Shown here piece by piece: positions 17,785 through 25,747 of a DNA stretch of 46,579 nucleotides (the first letter of the stretch is position 1; each line of letters opens with the position of its first letter). Source of the stretch: Granulicella sp. (lineage in GTDB: Bacteria; Acidobacteriota; Terriglobia; Terriglobales; Acidobacteriaceae); the NCBI GenBank assembly GCA_025408425.1, contig JANXYX010000051.1:1-46579 (forward strand). Direction: 5' to 3'. The position numbers and the translations under genes were made by a program. A model generated the notes under the pieces. That model did no database searches. It was not told where the DNA came from and saw nothing but the letters and a program-made list of their open reading frames with translations.

Positions 17785-19275
17785 TTATCCCAGGAGCGCA
17801 GGACTAGATTGTGCAGTTTTACTGATGAGCTCTCCAAATAGCGTGTTCGCCCAGGCAAACCATGCCCTTGTAAAAAGGGAAGTATCGTCCCGATTGTAGG
17901 ACTCGTGCATGAAGCCGGTGGGGATGGCGGACATCTTCAACATTTCGATGGCTTTTTTTATTTCAACCCTAGACTCGCTCGTAAGCGCATAGATGATCTG
18001 AGACATTGGCCATATGCTGTTGGGGCCAACGTGCGGGCCTCCAATCCCTTCTCCAGCGCTGCCGCGGAAGAACCAGGGGTTTTGTTCACTCCAGACGAAG
18101 CTTCGAGTACGCGCATAGACTGCAGCATCAGGTGAGCTAGCAAGATATGGCAGGCTCAGCAGGCTTGGAACGTTGGCGTCATCCATCAGAACGTAGCCTC
18201 CATAACCGTCCACTTCATAAGACCAGATCGTACCTGCAGCAGTATTGATCAATGCATGTTGCTGGAGCGCGGCCTGAACTTCATCCGCCAGGGCGGAGGC
18301 CTCATTTGCCATCACTGTATCGTGAAGAATGATATTGGACATGACTGACAGCTGCCGCAGAGATGTGACGGCAAATAGGTTCGCCGGGACCAGGAAAGAG
18401 AATATGCACGCATCGTCCGAGGGCCGAAAGGCTGAGGCGATAAGACCCACCGGCTTTATGGGATTTCCGATGCCGTTGACGAGCGAGTCGGTCGGATTGG
18501 TCGCGGCGCGTTGGAAATGGTAGGGTCCATGATCATCTTTCCGCTGCTGAATCCTCATGGTGTGGAGGACGGTCTGCATGGCGAGCTTCCATGCAGAATC
18601 GAAAGGCCGAGTATCTCCCGTGTTTTTCCAATAGCCATGCGCGAGCCAGATTGGATAGCAAAGAGAATCCAACTCATACTTTCGTTCGCCAACACCTTGC
18701 TTCATCTCGGTTAGATCATTGCGGCTGCCTTGTAGAGGTGGCGCGTTCAAGTCAGCCATGAAGCAATTGGCGTAGGGGTCGATGAGGAGGCAGCGGGTTT
18801 GCCGCCGAATGACTCCCTCCAGCAAAGCACGGAGAGAGTCATCTTTGGAAGCCAATGGGAGATATGGCCAAACCTGAGCTGATGAATCGCGCAGCCACAT
18901 CGCGGATATATCACCTGTGATTACAGAGGTATCGGGTTTACCTCCAAACGTGCCTGGACGCACTGTGGTGTCAAGAGTATTCGGGAAGCAGTTGGAAAAG
19001 ATCTCCGCCAACTCTCGATCCCGAATCATCTGCTTTATAGAAAGAATATGGGCTTCGACCGCCTCGCTGCGAAATCTGCGATCCGCAGGAAGTGGCCGCT
19101 TTGACTCAGTGGACGTAGGCCCGGCTAATGCAAAGATTGGAGCCGGTGCGAGTGATAACGCGCCAGCGCCTGCGATCAACTTGCCCGTCTCGATGACGAT
19201 AGACCGTCTAGTGATGCCCTTTGTATTTCGAGTGATCTCGTCTGATATCGACTTGCCTAAAGCCAAGAATCTCAC
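17785..19275 (-). CDS. GH125 exo-alpha-mannosidase (metal-independent), Tat-exported
   Basis: A 496-residue GH125 protein. A twin-arginine leader (GITRRSIVIETGKLIAGAGA) precedes an (alpha/alpha)6-barrel with family signatures: ITGDISAMWLRDSSAQVWPY, KYELDSLCYPIWLAHGYWK, GPHVGPNSIWPMSQIIYALT and GFMHESYNRDD. The acidic residues in ELDSLCYP and HESYN lie where the family's catalytic acid and base are expected. GH125 enzymes cleave terminal alpha-1,6-linked mannose, for example from fungal cell wall or N-glycan mannans. It is the first gene of a minus-strand pair with the GH106-like enzyme and diverges from the Gfo/Idh/MocA gene at 19508. Confidence 0.93.
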   Translation of the reverse strand: MRFLALGKSISDEITRNTKGITRRSIVIETGKLIAGAGALSLAPAPIFALAGPTSTESKRPLPADRRFRSEAVEAHILSIKQMIRDRELAEIFSNCFPNTLDTTVRPGTFGGKPDTSVITGDISAMWLRDSSAQVWPYLPLASKDDSLRALLEGVIRRQTRCLLIDPYANCFMADLNAPPLQGSRNDLTEMKQGVGERKYELDSLCYPIWLAHGYWKNTGDTRPFDSAWKLAMQTVLHTMRIQQRKDDHGPYHFQRAATNPTDSLVNGIGNPIKPVGLIASAFRPSDDACIFSFLVPANLFAVTSLRQLSVMSNIILHDTVMANEASALADEVQAALQQHALINTAAGTIWSYEVDGYGGYVLMDDANVPSLLSLPYLASSPDAAVYARTRSFVWSEQNPWFFRGSAGEGIGGPHVGPNSIWPMSQIIYALTSESRVEIKKAIEMLKMSAIPTGFMHESYNRDDTSLFTRAWFAWANTLFGELISKTAQSSPALLG

Positions 19276-19507
19276 CTCTAAATCGAATCAATCCCTTTCG
19301 TTTAAAGAACCCAATGGTAAGCGTACTCGTGAATCACTGATCTGTGAATGTACTTATCCGGTGCAGTCAGCGGGAAATCGGCACAGCGCCGACTCCTTAG
19401 TTGACCGGCAAAATTCGCTCTATTACGGCTGCGCAGCCGAAGCGCTCAAGCCGTGGCACAGAACCGTCAGAGCCTTTATCATGGCAGACGATGGATAACT
19501 TCCCGAA
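19276..19507. promoter_or_regulatory. Divergent promoter region between GH125 and Gfo/Idh/MocA genes
   Basis: This 232-bp region must carry the promoters for both divergent genes. It contains the spaced repeat GTGAAT at 19330-19351 (GTGAATcactgatctGTGAAT). The stretch CTCGTGAATCACT partly resembles the inverted form of the shared esterase-promoter motif. The resemblance is short and could be chance. No confident -35/-10 pair is assigned. Confidence 0.35.
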
Positions 19508-20866
19508 ATGAGGGCGCACGAGTTGAATCGCAGGAATTTTCTGAAGGTGGCGGGAACGGTAACCGCCGAGACGCTGGTAGCGGGGAAGATGCATGCGCTG
19601 ACAGCGGTTCAAAGCGAACCCACCAAGCCCATCAGAGCAAACGATCAAATTCAGTTTGCATTGATCGGCGCGGGCATTCAGGGCCAGGGAGATGCAAAGG
19701 TTGCAGTGCAGGTTCCGGGCGTCAAGCTGGTTGCCGTGGCAGATTGCTACGACGGCCGGCTCGAACACGCCAAGGAGCTTTGGGGCAGCGACATCTTTAC
19801 GACGCGCGATTACAGCGAGATTCTGGCGCGCAAAGACATCGATGCCGTGATCATCGCCACACCCGATCATTGGCACAAGCAGGCCGCCGTCGATGCGATG
19901 AAGGCCGGCAAAGACGTTTATTGCGAAAAGCCGATGATCCATCTCTATGCAGACGGGCCGGAGATCATCGAGACCGCTCGCACAACCAACCGGATCATCC
20001 AGGTCGGAAGCCAGCGCGTCAGCTCGATTGTCTACGCGAAAGCAAAGGAGCTGCTCGCGTCCGGCGCCATCGGCAAGCTCAACATGGTGACCGCGCGCTG
20101 GGATCGCAACTCGGCGATGGGCGCTTGGAATTACACCGTTCCCCTCGATGCCTCGACTGAAACCTGCGACTGGCAGCGCTTCGAAGGCACGGCTCCCAAA
20201 ATACCCTTCAATGCTGAGCACTTTTTTCAGTGGCGTAAATGGAAGGCCTATGGCAGCGGCGTTGCCGGCGATCTCTTTGTCCACCTCTTCAGCGGAACTC
20301 ACTTCATCACCGGAACCAATGGGCCCACGCGCGCGATGGCGACTGGCGGACTGCGCTTCTGGAACGATGGCCGAGATGTACCCGACGTGATGCTCGGCCT
20401 CTTCGATTATCGCGAGGGCTTCAATCTCAGCCTGCGCGTAAACTTCGTCGACGGTGGCGAGGAAAGCGAAGGGCTGATCTTCACCGGATCGGAAGGCACG
20501 ATGGAGATTGCCGGAAACACTGTCAGCGTCAGCCGCGTGCCGCGTCAAAAGGAACCGGGCTATACGATTGGCACCTTCACCGAGGCAATGCAAAAGCGCA
20601 TTCTCGCGGAGTACCGAGAGAAATATCCGGCCTCGCACCCGTCAGGAGCGCCCGCCATAGGATTTGAGAAGTATGTGGCCCCTCCCGGATACAGCGACAG
20701 CTACGATCACTTCAAGAATTTCTTCGCATCCGTTCGCAGCCGCCAGCCGGTCGTGGAAGATGCCGTGTTCGGCTTCCGCGCCGCCGGAGCCGCACTGCTC
20801 AGCAATCTCAGCTACGAACGCGGCACCGTGGTGAGGTGGGATCCCGACGCAATGAAGCTGGCATAG
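19508..20866 (+). CDS. Tat-exported Gfo/Idh/MocA-family oxidoreductase
   Basis: A 452-residue NAD(P)-dependent oxidoreductase. The leader is a Tat-type motif (LNRRNFLKVAGTVTAETLVAG). The Rossmann nucleotide-binding motif is GAGIQGQG (54-61), and the EKP catalytic-lysine motif is at 140-142. A C-terminal alpha/beta substrate domain follows, with DLFVHLFSGTHFITG. Exported members with a tightly bound cofactor are common near polysaccharide-degradation genes and can act as oxidoreductases or as NAD-dependent glycosidases (GH109-like). The sequence does not settle which. It diverges from the GH125 gene, so a role in trimming or oxidising released sugars is likely but inferred. Confidence 0.9.
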   Translation: MRAHELNRRNFLKVAGTVTAETLVAGKMHALTAVQSEPTKPIRANDQIQFALIGAGIQGQGDAKVAVQVPGVKLVAVADCYDGRLEHAKELWGSDIFTTRDYSEILARKDIDAVIIATPDHWHKQAAVDAMKAGKDVYCEKPMIHLYADGPEIIETARTTNRIIQVGSQRVSSIVYAKAKELLASGAIGKLNMVTARWDRNSAMGAWNYTVPLDASTETCDWQRFEGTAPKIPFNAEHFFQWRKWKAYGSGVAGDLFVHLFSGTHFITGTNGPTRAMATGGLRFWNDGRDVPDVMLGLFDYREGFNLSLRVNFVDGGEESEGLIFTGSEGTMEIAGNTVSVSRVPRQKEPGYTIGTFTEAMQKRILAEYREKYPASHPSGAPAIGFEKYVAPPGYSDSYDHFKNFFASVRSRQPVVEDAVFGFRAAGAALLSNLSYERGTVVRWDPDAMKLA

Positions 20867-20914
20867 GTCCGGTACTCAGTGAAGTATTGCACTTCTGTTT
20901 CCGGATAAGGTGTA

Positions 20915-20998
20915 GTTTTTCTCCAAATTCCAGTCGTGGAGAATCATACCCATGGTGATCACGTCCGCTTGAGGCAACGGGTCCTTAGAGAAATCGCC
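20915..20998 (-). pseudogene. Methyltransferase fragment (motif-only relic)
   Basis: A minus-strand stretch of about 28 residues reads GDFSKDPLPQADVITMGMIL followed by HDWNLEKN. This is the characteristic motif region of SAM-dependent O-methyltransferase-type proteins, where the acidic GDFF.DPLP loop precedes the LHDW helix. Neither the SAM-binding glycine motif nor the rest of the domain is present: the frame ends soon after at 20876, and upstream similarity fades. The fragment is squeezed between the Gfo/Idh/MocA gene and the MBL-like gene. Confidence 0.65.
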
Positions 20999-21017
20999 GA
21001 AGGCTGTGCCACACCGC

Positions 21018-21794
21018 TCAGGCCAGGATTCCACCCGGATGGCGGACGAAAACCTCAGGGTCATAGATGGATGCGAAAATATCCGCTTCCTTGCGAATGC
21101 GCGCCCAGGTGGCGTCGGCTTCCATCATGCTCTCCATTACGCCGAGGTAGCGGCTGGATTCGATGTTGCCGTATTTGAAGAAGGCGTCGGTGAGGATGAC
21201 GGTGCCATTGGCCGTCTCGATGGCGACGGCCATCGAAGAGCGATGATGGACGCCCGCCCAGAAGACGCGGATGCCGGGCAGTACCTCTTCTTCATCGGCC
21301 AACAGGCGCACCTTTTCCCAACCCTCATTCTGCAGGTAGTGATTCACCTCGGGAGGAATGCGCAGATGGCGGGGAACGTGAAGATGGTAGTAGGGAGCCT
21401 GAAAGTCCTCGATCCAGCCGCGGCGCGAGATACCAATGGCTGCGTTGCGGAACAAGGGAATATTGGCTGTGGCATAGGCCTGCAACGGAGTGACCAGGAC
21501 CATGGAGATGTCTTCAGGGGTCAGTCCCTGGGAGCGCAGGATGTTCTGCGGTAACTGCGCCTCAGTGCGAACGATCTGCGCTTCCGGGTAGCCGAAGAAG
21601 CTGAGCCAGGCCTGGTTGATGACGGCAAGATCCTGCGGAGGGCCGGTGTTGATGAGGATATTCTGGCCGCCGCCGCGAATCAGGTAGAGGATGATGTTCA
21701 TTTCCTCGCGCTGGTTCCACGCCTCCATCCAGTAAACCTCGGGACCGGGAACCCAGAATGTTCCGGCGTTGAATGCCTGAACCGAATACTTCAT
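21018..21794 (-). CDS. MBL-fold protein with the zinc-binding HxHxDH motif replaced (degenerate lactonase-like)
   Basis: 258 residues with the overall plan of N-acyl-homoserine-lactonase-like MBL proteins (NIILYLIRGGGQNILINTGPP, GLTPEDISMVLVT, RHLRIPPE, GVHHRSSMAVAIETANG, VILTDAFFKYGNIE). The HxHxDH site that should follow the ISMVLVT strand is instead TPLQAYA, with Pro103, Gln105, Tyr107 and Ala108 where His, His, Asp and His are expected. A later histidine pair (183-184) and Asp203 remain. The canonical dinuclear zinc site cannot form, so the protein may use another chemistry or be a binding protein. ATG 21794 overlaps the aldolase stop by 4 bp (ATGA). It is the last gene of the four-gene operon. 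Confidence 0.85.
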   Translation of the reverse strand: MKYSVQAFNAGTFWVPGPEVYWMEAWNQREEMNIILYLIRGGGQNILINTGPPQDLAVINQAWLSFFGYPEAQIVRTEAQLPQNILRSQGLTPEDISMVLVTPLQAYATANIPLFRNAAIGISRRGWIEDFQAPYYHLHVPRHLRIPPEVNHYLQNEGWEKVRLLADEEEVLPGIRVFWAGVHHRSSMAVAIETANGTVILTDAFFKYGNIESSRYLGVMESMMEADATWARIRKEADIFASIYDPEVFVRHPGGILA

Positions 21795-22564
21795 GCTGAA
21801 CCGCCCCCCTGCTTAACGTAGGTCCTGAATTTGCGCACTCCGTCGAGGAACACGTTGATGTCGCTGCCCAGGCTGAGGGCGCGAAAGCCTTTGCCGATCC
21901 AATGCACGGCCGCCTCTGGCGTGGGCGGCAGAAATCCGGGTGCCACGCCATGCCTTTGGCAAGCGGCCACCAAATCGTCCATCGCCGCCAGCAGCCGCGG
22001 ATGATCGAACTGCGCGGGAATGCCCATGGACACGGTGAGGTCGTAGTGTCCCATCCAAGCTACGTCCACGCCGGGCACGGAGACGATCGCGTCCAGATTC
22101 TCAAAGGCTTTTTCCGTTTCAAGTAATAGGATGACGGCGATCTCCTCATTGGCCTGGGCAAAGAACTCCGCCGTGCCGGCGCGATAGAGATCGTGCGCGA
22201 TGCCGAGGGCCACGCCACGCTTGCCCATGGGGGCATACTTGAGCTGGCTGACAATGTCTTCGGCCTGCTGCCGGGTCTCCACGCGAGGCACCATGACGCC
22301 GCGCGCGCCTAGGTCCAGCACGCGCGACAGTGGCGCAAACCCCGCGTCGGGAACCCTTGCCATCGGCACAATGCCGCTTCCGTGGCACGATGCGATCATC
22401 TCCGCCAGCAGACCGATGTCGCAGCGTCCATGCTCCATGTCAAAGATCACGAAGTCGAGGCCGCAACCGGCCAGCATGTGCCCGATGCCCGGGGTAAAGA
22501 ACTCCAGAACCATCTGTCCAAGGAGCACGTCTCCGTTTTGAAGTCGTTGCCGGAAGCCATTCAT
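21791..22564 (-). CDS. HpcH/HpaI-family aldolase (2-keto-3-deoxy sugar acid or hydroxy-oxo-diacid aldolase)
   Basis: 257 residues, the usual length of class II HpaI/RhmA/GarL-type aldolases. It has the metal-binding and substrate motifs GLDFVIFDMEHG, PMARVPD, LGARGVMVPRVET, LLLETEKAFENLDAIVSVPG, VDVAWMGHYDLTVSMGIPAQ and ALSLGSDINVFLDG. The family performs reversible aldol cleavage of 2-keto-3-deoxy acids, giving pyruvate and an aldehyde, in the cytoplasm. It overlaps the upstream dehydrogenase and the downstream MBL-like gene by ATGA. With AldA divergently encoded 3 kb away, cleavage giving lactaldehyde or glycolaldehyde is the simplest reading, but the exact substrate is inference. Confidence 0.92.
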   Translation of the reverse strand: MNGFRQRLQNGDVLLGQMVLEFFTPGIGHMLAGCGLDFVIFDMEHGRCDIGLLAEMIASCHGSGIVPMARVPDAGFAPLSRVLDLGARGVMVPRVETRQQAEDIVSQLKYAPMGKRGVALGIAHDLYRAGTAEFFAQANEEIAVILLLETEKAFENLDAIVSVPGVDVAWMGHYDLTVSMGIPAQFDHPRLLAAMDDLVAACQRHGVAPGFLPPTPEAAVHWIGKGFRALSLGSDINVFLDGVRKFRTYVKQGGGSA

Positions 22565-23658
22565 GGCTTGCCCTCCCGGGCCGCGTAGGCCGCTCGCAAG
22601 CGCGCCAGCTTGTCGAGAAAGCGTGGATGGCTGAGCACCTGCGAGTTGACCACGTGCTCGGGAATCTCTCCGCGATGGATGGCCAGCGCGCCCTGGCAGT
22701 CTATGCGGCCCATGTCCCGAAACAGTTCCTCGGTCCAGGCGATAGAGTGCGAGGTTAGGATGACATTCTCCATGGCTAGCAGCGGCGAAGCGGGGCTGAT
22801 TGGCTCCTGCTCGAAGACATCAAGCGCGGCCCCGGCTATCTGCTTGCTCTGCAGAGCTTCAATCAGCGCGGACTCATCGACGATGGGGCCGCGCGCGGTG
22901 TTGATGAGAACCGCATCGTGCTTCATGAGAGCGAACTGCTCCCTTCCCAGCAAGCCGCGCGTCTCCGCCGTGAGCGGGCAATTCACAAGCACGTAGTCCG
23001 AGGCGCGCAGCAGATCCTCCAGCGAGACCTGTTCCACCGCAAGCTCCGCCGCGCGTTCCGCGGAGGCATAGGGATCGAAGGCCAGAAACCGGCGCACATC
23101 CAGCGCGCGCAGCAGGCGAATGGTTTCCATCGCGATATTACCCAGGCCGATGGTTCCCACCACGCGGTCGCGCGGCTCGCGGCCAAGGCGATGGGTGCTC
23201 TCTGCCCAGCGTCCCTGCCGCACCTGCCGGTCCTTGATCAGCAAGCGGTGGGAGAGCGCAAGCACCAAAAGCAGAATGGACTCCGCTACCGGCCGCACAA
23301 CTCCGCCGGGCGTGATGTACACGGCGATCCCGTGTTCAGTGCATGCATTCAGATCGACGTTGTCATAACCCACGCCGCAGCGGCCGATGGCGCAAAGCCG
23401 CGAGACCCCTTCGAGAGACTGCGCCGTGATTCTCGGCTTGAGAGAGATGAGCACGTCGTAACCTGCTAACTGCGCGGGGGAATACTCGGTGCGATATTCG
23501 CTCAGAAACTCGTGCGCAACGCCCGCAACGCCGTCCAGCAGGGACAAGCCGATGTCGGGAAAGACAAGCCGGCCGTCCTCGCCGCAAAAGTCGGCGGAGA
23601 AGCCCACGCGGAATTCTGGGGCTTCCGGCGCAGGCTCCGGTTGGCTGTGGAGACTCAT
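22561..23658 (-). CDS. D-isomer-specific 2-hydroxyacid dehydrogenase
   Basis: About 365 residues of the NAD-dependent D-2-hydroxyacid dehydrogenase family (PGDH/GyaR type). It shows RCGVGYDNVDLNA, the nucleotide-binding GTIGLGNIAMETIRLL, VNCPLTAETRGLL, INTARGPIVDESALIEAL, ALDVFEQEPI and the catalytic-His region VILTSHSIAWTEEL. The ATG at 23658 overlaps the upstream TGA as ATGA, so it is preferred over 23685. It could reduce hydroxypyruvate or glyoxylate, or oxidise a sugar-derived hydroxyacid. Its operon partner is an aldolase, so a role in handling the aldolase substrate or product is inferred. Confidence 0.92.
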   Translation of the reverse strand: MSLHSQPEPAPEAPEFRVGFSADFCGEDGRLVFPDIGLSLLDGVAGVAHEFLSEYRTEYSPAQLAGYDVLISLKPRITAQSLEGVSRLCAIGRCGVGYDNVDLNACTEHGIAVYITPGGVVRPVAESILLLVLALSHRLLIKDRQVRQGRWAESTHRLGREPRDRVVGTIGLGNIAMETIRLLRALDVRRFLAFDPYASAERAAELAVEQVSLEDLLRASDYVLVNCPLTAETRGLLGREQFALMKHDAVLINTARGPIVDESALIEALQSKQIAGAALDVFEQEPISPASPLLAMENVILTSHSIAWTEELFRDMGRIDCQGALAIHRGEIPEHVVNSQVLSHPRFLDKLARLRAAYAAREGKP

Positions 23659-25334
23659 GCGATGGGCTCGAGCCCGACTACCCAATCCTGGAAGATGGGA
23701 ACCTCAGCGATGCTCCAAGAGCCGGTGGCGTCAGGAGTGATGACGCCCAGTGCGATTTCCGTTCCATCTGTGGGATTGAAGAAGAAGGCGCGATAGGATG
23801 CGGTCTTGAGGTTGTGAAAGCGGGCACCGCTGTACGAAGCGGGCGTAAAGGCCAGGATGACTTCGCCCGGGATTTCAGCGGCAAAGGGCTTCCAGTAGTC
23901 TTCCTTGCTCCAGCGCGGTGTAATCAGATCCGGACGCGGCTCCAGCTTCCACCAGGAATAGCGGGTGAGCAGGGCCTTGGCGAGACCGAGCTGTCCGGAG
24001 CCGGGAAGTTGCGCGGCGATGTCCCACGCGGGACCGCCCCAGGAATGGCCGTGCGGCGAAAGGCCGTAGGGTTTCTCCCGCGTATTGACCTGCCAGATTC
24101 CATTGGCCCCGTAAGTGTGTCCCGCGGTTCCGCTGAGAAGGGATGACCAGAACATGAAACGCTGCACCTCCTGGCGGCTTGCCTCCTGAATGCCTTCATA
24201 GCAGACTTCGCCGATCAGCACCGGCATCCTTGGGCTCGCGGCCAGCGAACGGTTGACGGTCTCGATGGTGCTGGGCACGCTCTGGCGATCGCTATGGCCG
24301 GTTTGCAACATGTCGAAATCCAGTACCGATGGATCATCCACGCACAACCGGGCGCTGCTGGAAGGATGAATGGTAATGGGATGATGATGCGGATCGGTCG
24401 AGCGCACATAGCGCGCCAGCTCGGTCAGTCCATGCTTCTGTGTCTCGGCATCCTGCTCCTGGGTCTTGGAGAGGTAGTAGGGCATGGTGCCTTCTCCGGC
24501 CAGGCACCAGACCACCGGATAGGCTCCCCAGCGGGCGATCAGATAGCGCCAATGCTGCTTCGCCTTGGCCAGGCCCATGCGGGGAATGAAGTAGCCCCAG
24601 AAGCCGACGATGCAGGCGGCCAGGCCATGGTTCGCGAGGTGCTGGATGCGCACGTCCGCCATGTCGAAGTAGGCCGGATTGATGCGGGCGTAATCGCGTT
24701 CCCAGGGAAATCCTGCTTCATTGGCGCCGCGCTCGTCAAAGGGTTCCATATCGGGATACAGGCCAGCCACGATCTGCACCATGGTGAATCCCTTTTGCGC
24801 GCGATCGGCGGTAAGCGTCTCAAAGCCGTCCGCCCAACTGAGCCGCTTGCACAGCGCCATCCACCAGGTGTCGCCGAGCCAAAAGAAGGGAGTACCGTCG
24901 GCGTGCTGAAAATGCCGTTGGTCAGCGCTCACCTTGAGCGCGCCGTGCTTGTAATGAGGGTTCTTGCCGGCGTAAGGCTGAACATTCAGCGTCAGCGACT
25001 GGCCGTGCAGATCGCGATTGCCGGTGTCGCTGCAGACGGAGCGAATCCGGTAGAGGCCGGGCACCGGAGGGGCGTAGCGCACGCGCCAGGTTGAGTCGCC
25101 GGACCAGAATCCTGGCACCCGCTCCTCGCTGCCGGAGGGCAGGGTGATGAGGGCGTCCACATCGACCTGGTTGAATGGATCTGAATATTGCTTGCCGCTC
25201 ACATAGGACCACTCCGTGGCGACGCCGGAGGTGGCGGCTCTCTCCTCGGCCATGCCGAACTCGACTACGGAAGTTGCCACCGCACTGACGGCCAGCGCTT
25301 TCACAAAAATACGTCGCGACATCGCGTCAGACAT
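23655..25334 (-). CDS. Exported DUF5060/DUF4038 glycoside hydrolase, GH140 (apiosidase)-like
   Basis: About 559 residues. A Tat-like leader (MSRRIFVKALAVSAVATSVVEFG) precedes a DUF5060 beta-sandwich (WSYVSGKQYSDPFNQVDVDA, PGFWSGDSTWRVRYAPPVPG), a DUF4038 TIM barrel (DGTPFFWLGDTWWMALCKRL, GFTMVQIVAGLYPDMEPFDE, VVWCLAGEGTMPYY, MPVLIGEVCYEGIQ) and a C-terminal putative collagen-binding-like sandwich. DUF4038 proteins are the core of GH140, whose characterised member removes apiose from rhamnogalacturonan II. ATG 25334 has AGGAG 8 bp upstream. It opens a four-gene operon with two ATGA-coupled metabolic enzymes and an MBL-like protein, which suggests that the released sugar feeds that pathway. Exact specificity is not established. 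Confidence 0.88.
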   Translation of the reverse strand: MSDAMSRRIFVKALAVSAVATSVVEFGMAEERAATSGVATEWSYVSGKQYSDPFNQVDVDALITLPSGSEERVPGFWSGDSTWRVRYAPPVPGLYRIRSVCSDTGNRDLHGQSLTLNVQPYAGKNPHYKHGALKVSADQRHFQHADGTPFFWLGDTWWMALCKRLSWADGFETLTADRAQKGFTMVQIVAGLYPDMEPFDERGANEAGFPWERDYARINPAYFDMADVRIQHLANHGLAACIVGFWGYFIPRMGLAKAKQHWRYLIARWGAYPVVWCLAGEGTMPYYLSKTQEQDAETQKHGLTELARYVRSTDPHHHPITIHPSSSARLCVDDPSVLDFDMLQTGHSDRQSVPSTIETVNRSLAASPRMPVLIGEVCYEGIQEASRQEVQRFMFWSSLLSGTAGHTYGANGIWQVNTREKPYGLSPHGHSWGGPAWDIAAQLPGSGQLGLAKALLTRYSWWKLEPRPDLITPRWSKEDYWKPFAAEIPGEVILAFTPASYSGARFHNLKTASYRAFFFNPTDGTEIALGVITPDATGSWSIAEVPIFQDWVVGLEPIA

Positions 25335-25747
25335 CGGGGAATCTCCTGAATGAAATGTGGGCTGCAGTACCGGCGCAAGCAAACATAGCCTCGGATAATC
25401 AGCCAGCCGTGAGAAGCCTGTCAAGTGCCGAATTCCTCTTTAGATTCAGAGCGTCTCCTGATCCGGTCCAAGTGATAGAAACACCGCAAATGCCGCCATC
25501 CTGAGCGACCCTGCCCCTGAGCGAAGCAAAGCGGAAGGGAAGTCGAAGGACCTGCGTTTGTTTTTGTGACTCTCGCTCTTACTGGGGCGGTCCATGGATG
25601 AACTCCTTCTTCGCCGGCTTGCAGCGCGATTAGCAAGCACGGCGATGAGTTTGCGTGAAGCTGGTTGACAACATCTGCGGGCCTACGATAGTTTCCCCCA
25701 CATCGGAAGAATCAACATTAGCCTGATGTATTTGCCAGGATGAATCT
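25335..25747. other. 413-bp divergent intergenic region of the sugar-acid divergon
   Basis: No credible gene. It must contain promoters for the minus-strand hydrolase/aldolase operon and the plus-strand bicupin/AldA/SDR operon. It also holds an interspersed-repeat-like stretch at 25496-25568. I could not assign a convincing -35/-10 pair or palindromic operator. Confidence 0.5.
25496..25568. repeat. Interspersed 'CCTGAGCGAAGC...GGACCTGC' type repeat
   Basis: The plus strand contains CATCCTGAGCGACCC and then CCCTGAGCGAAGCAAAGC, continuing to GAAGTCGAAGGACCTGCG. The core (TCCTGAGCGAAGC, then GAAGGA.CTGCG) resembles a short dispersed intergenic repeat that I recall as frequent in Acidobacteriota and some other genomes. 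Within the window it occurs once, so its repetitive nature is from memory, not shown here. CCTGAGCGA itself is present twice, 16 bp apart. Confidence 0.45.

Noticed and set aside
19318..19351. Third copy of the shared esterase-promoter element before the GH125/Gfo genes
   Set aside because: Only about ten bases match and the repeat spacing differs; chance similarity is not excluded.
19397..20638. Long minus-strand open frame (413 codons) opposite the Gfo/Idh/MocA gene
   Set aside because: It is antisense to a clear oxidoreductase with Rossmann and EKP motifs, has no domain of its own and reflects codon bias of the real gene.
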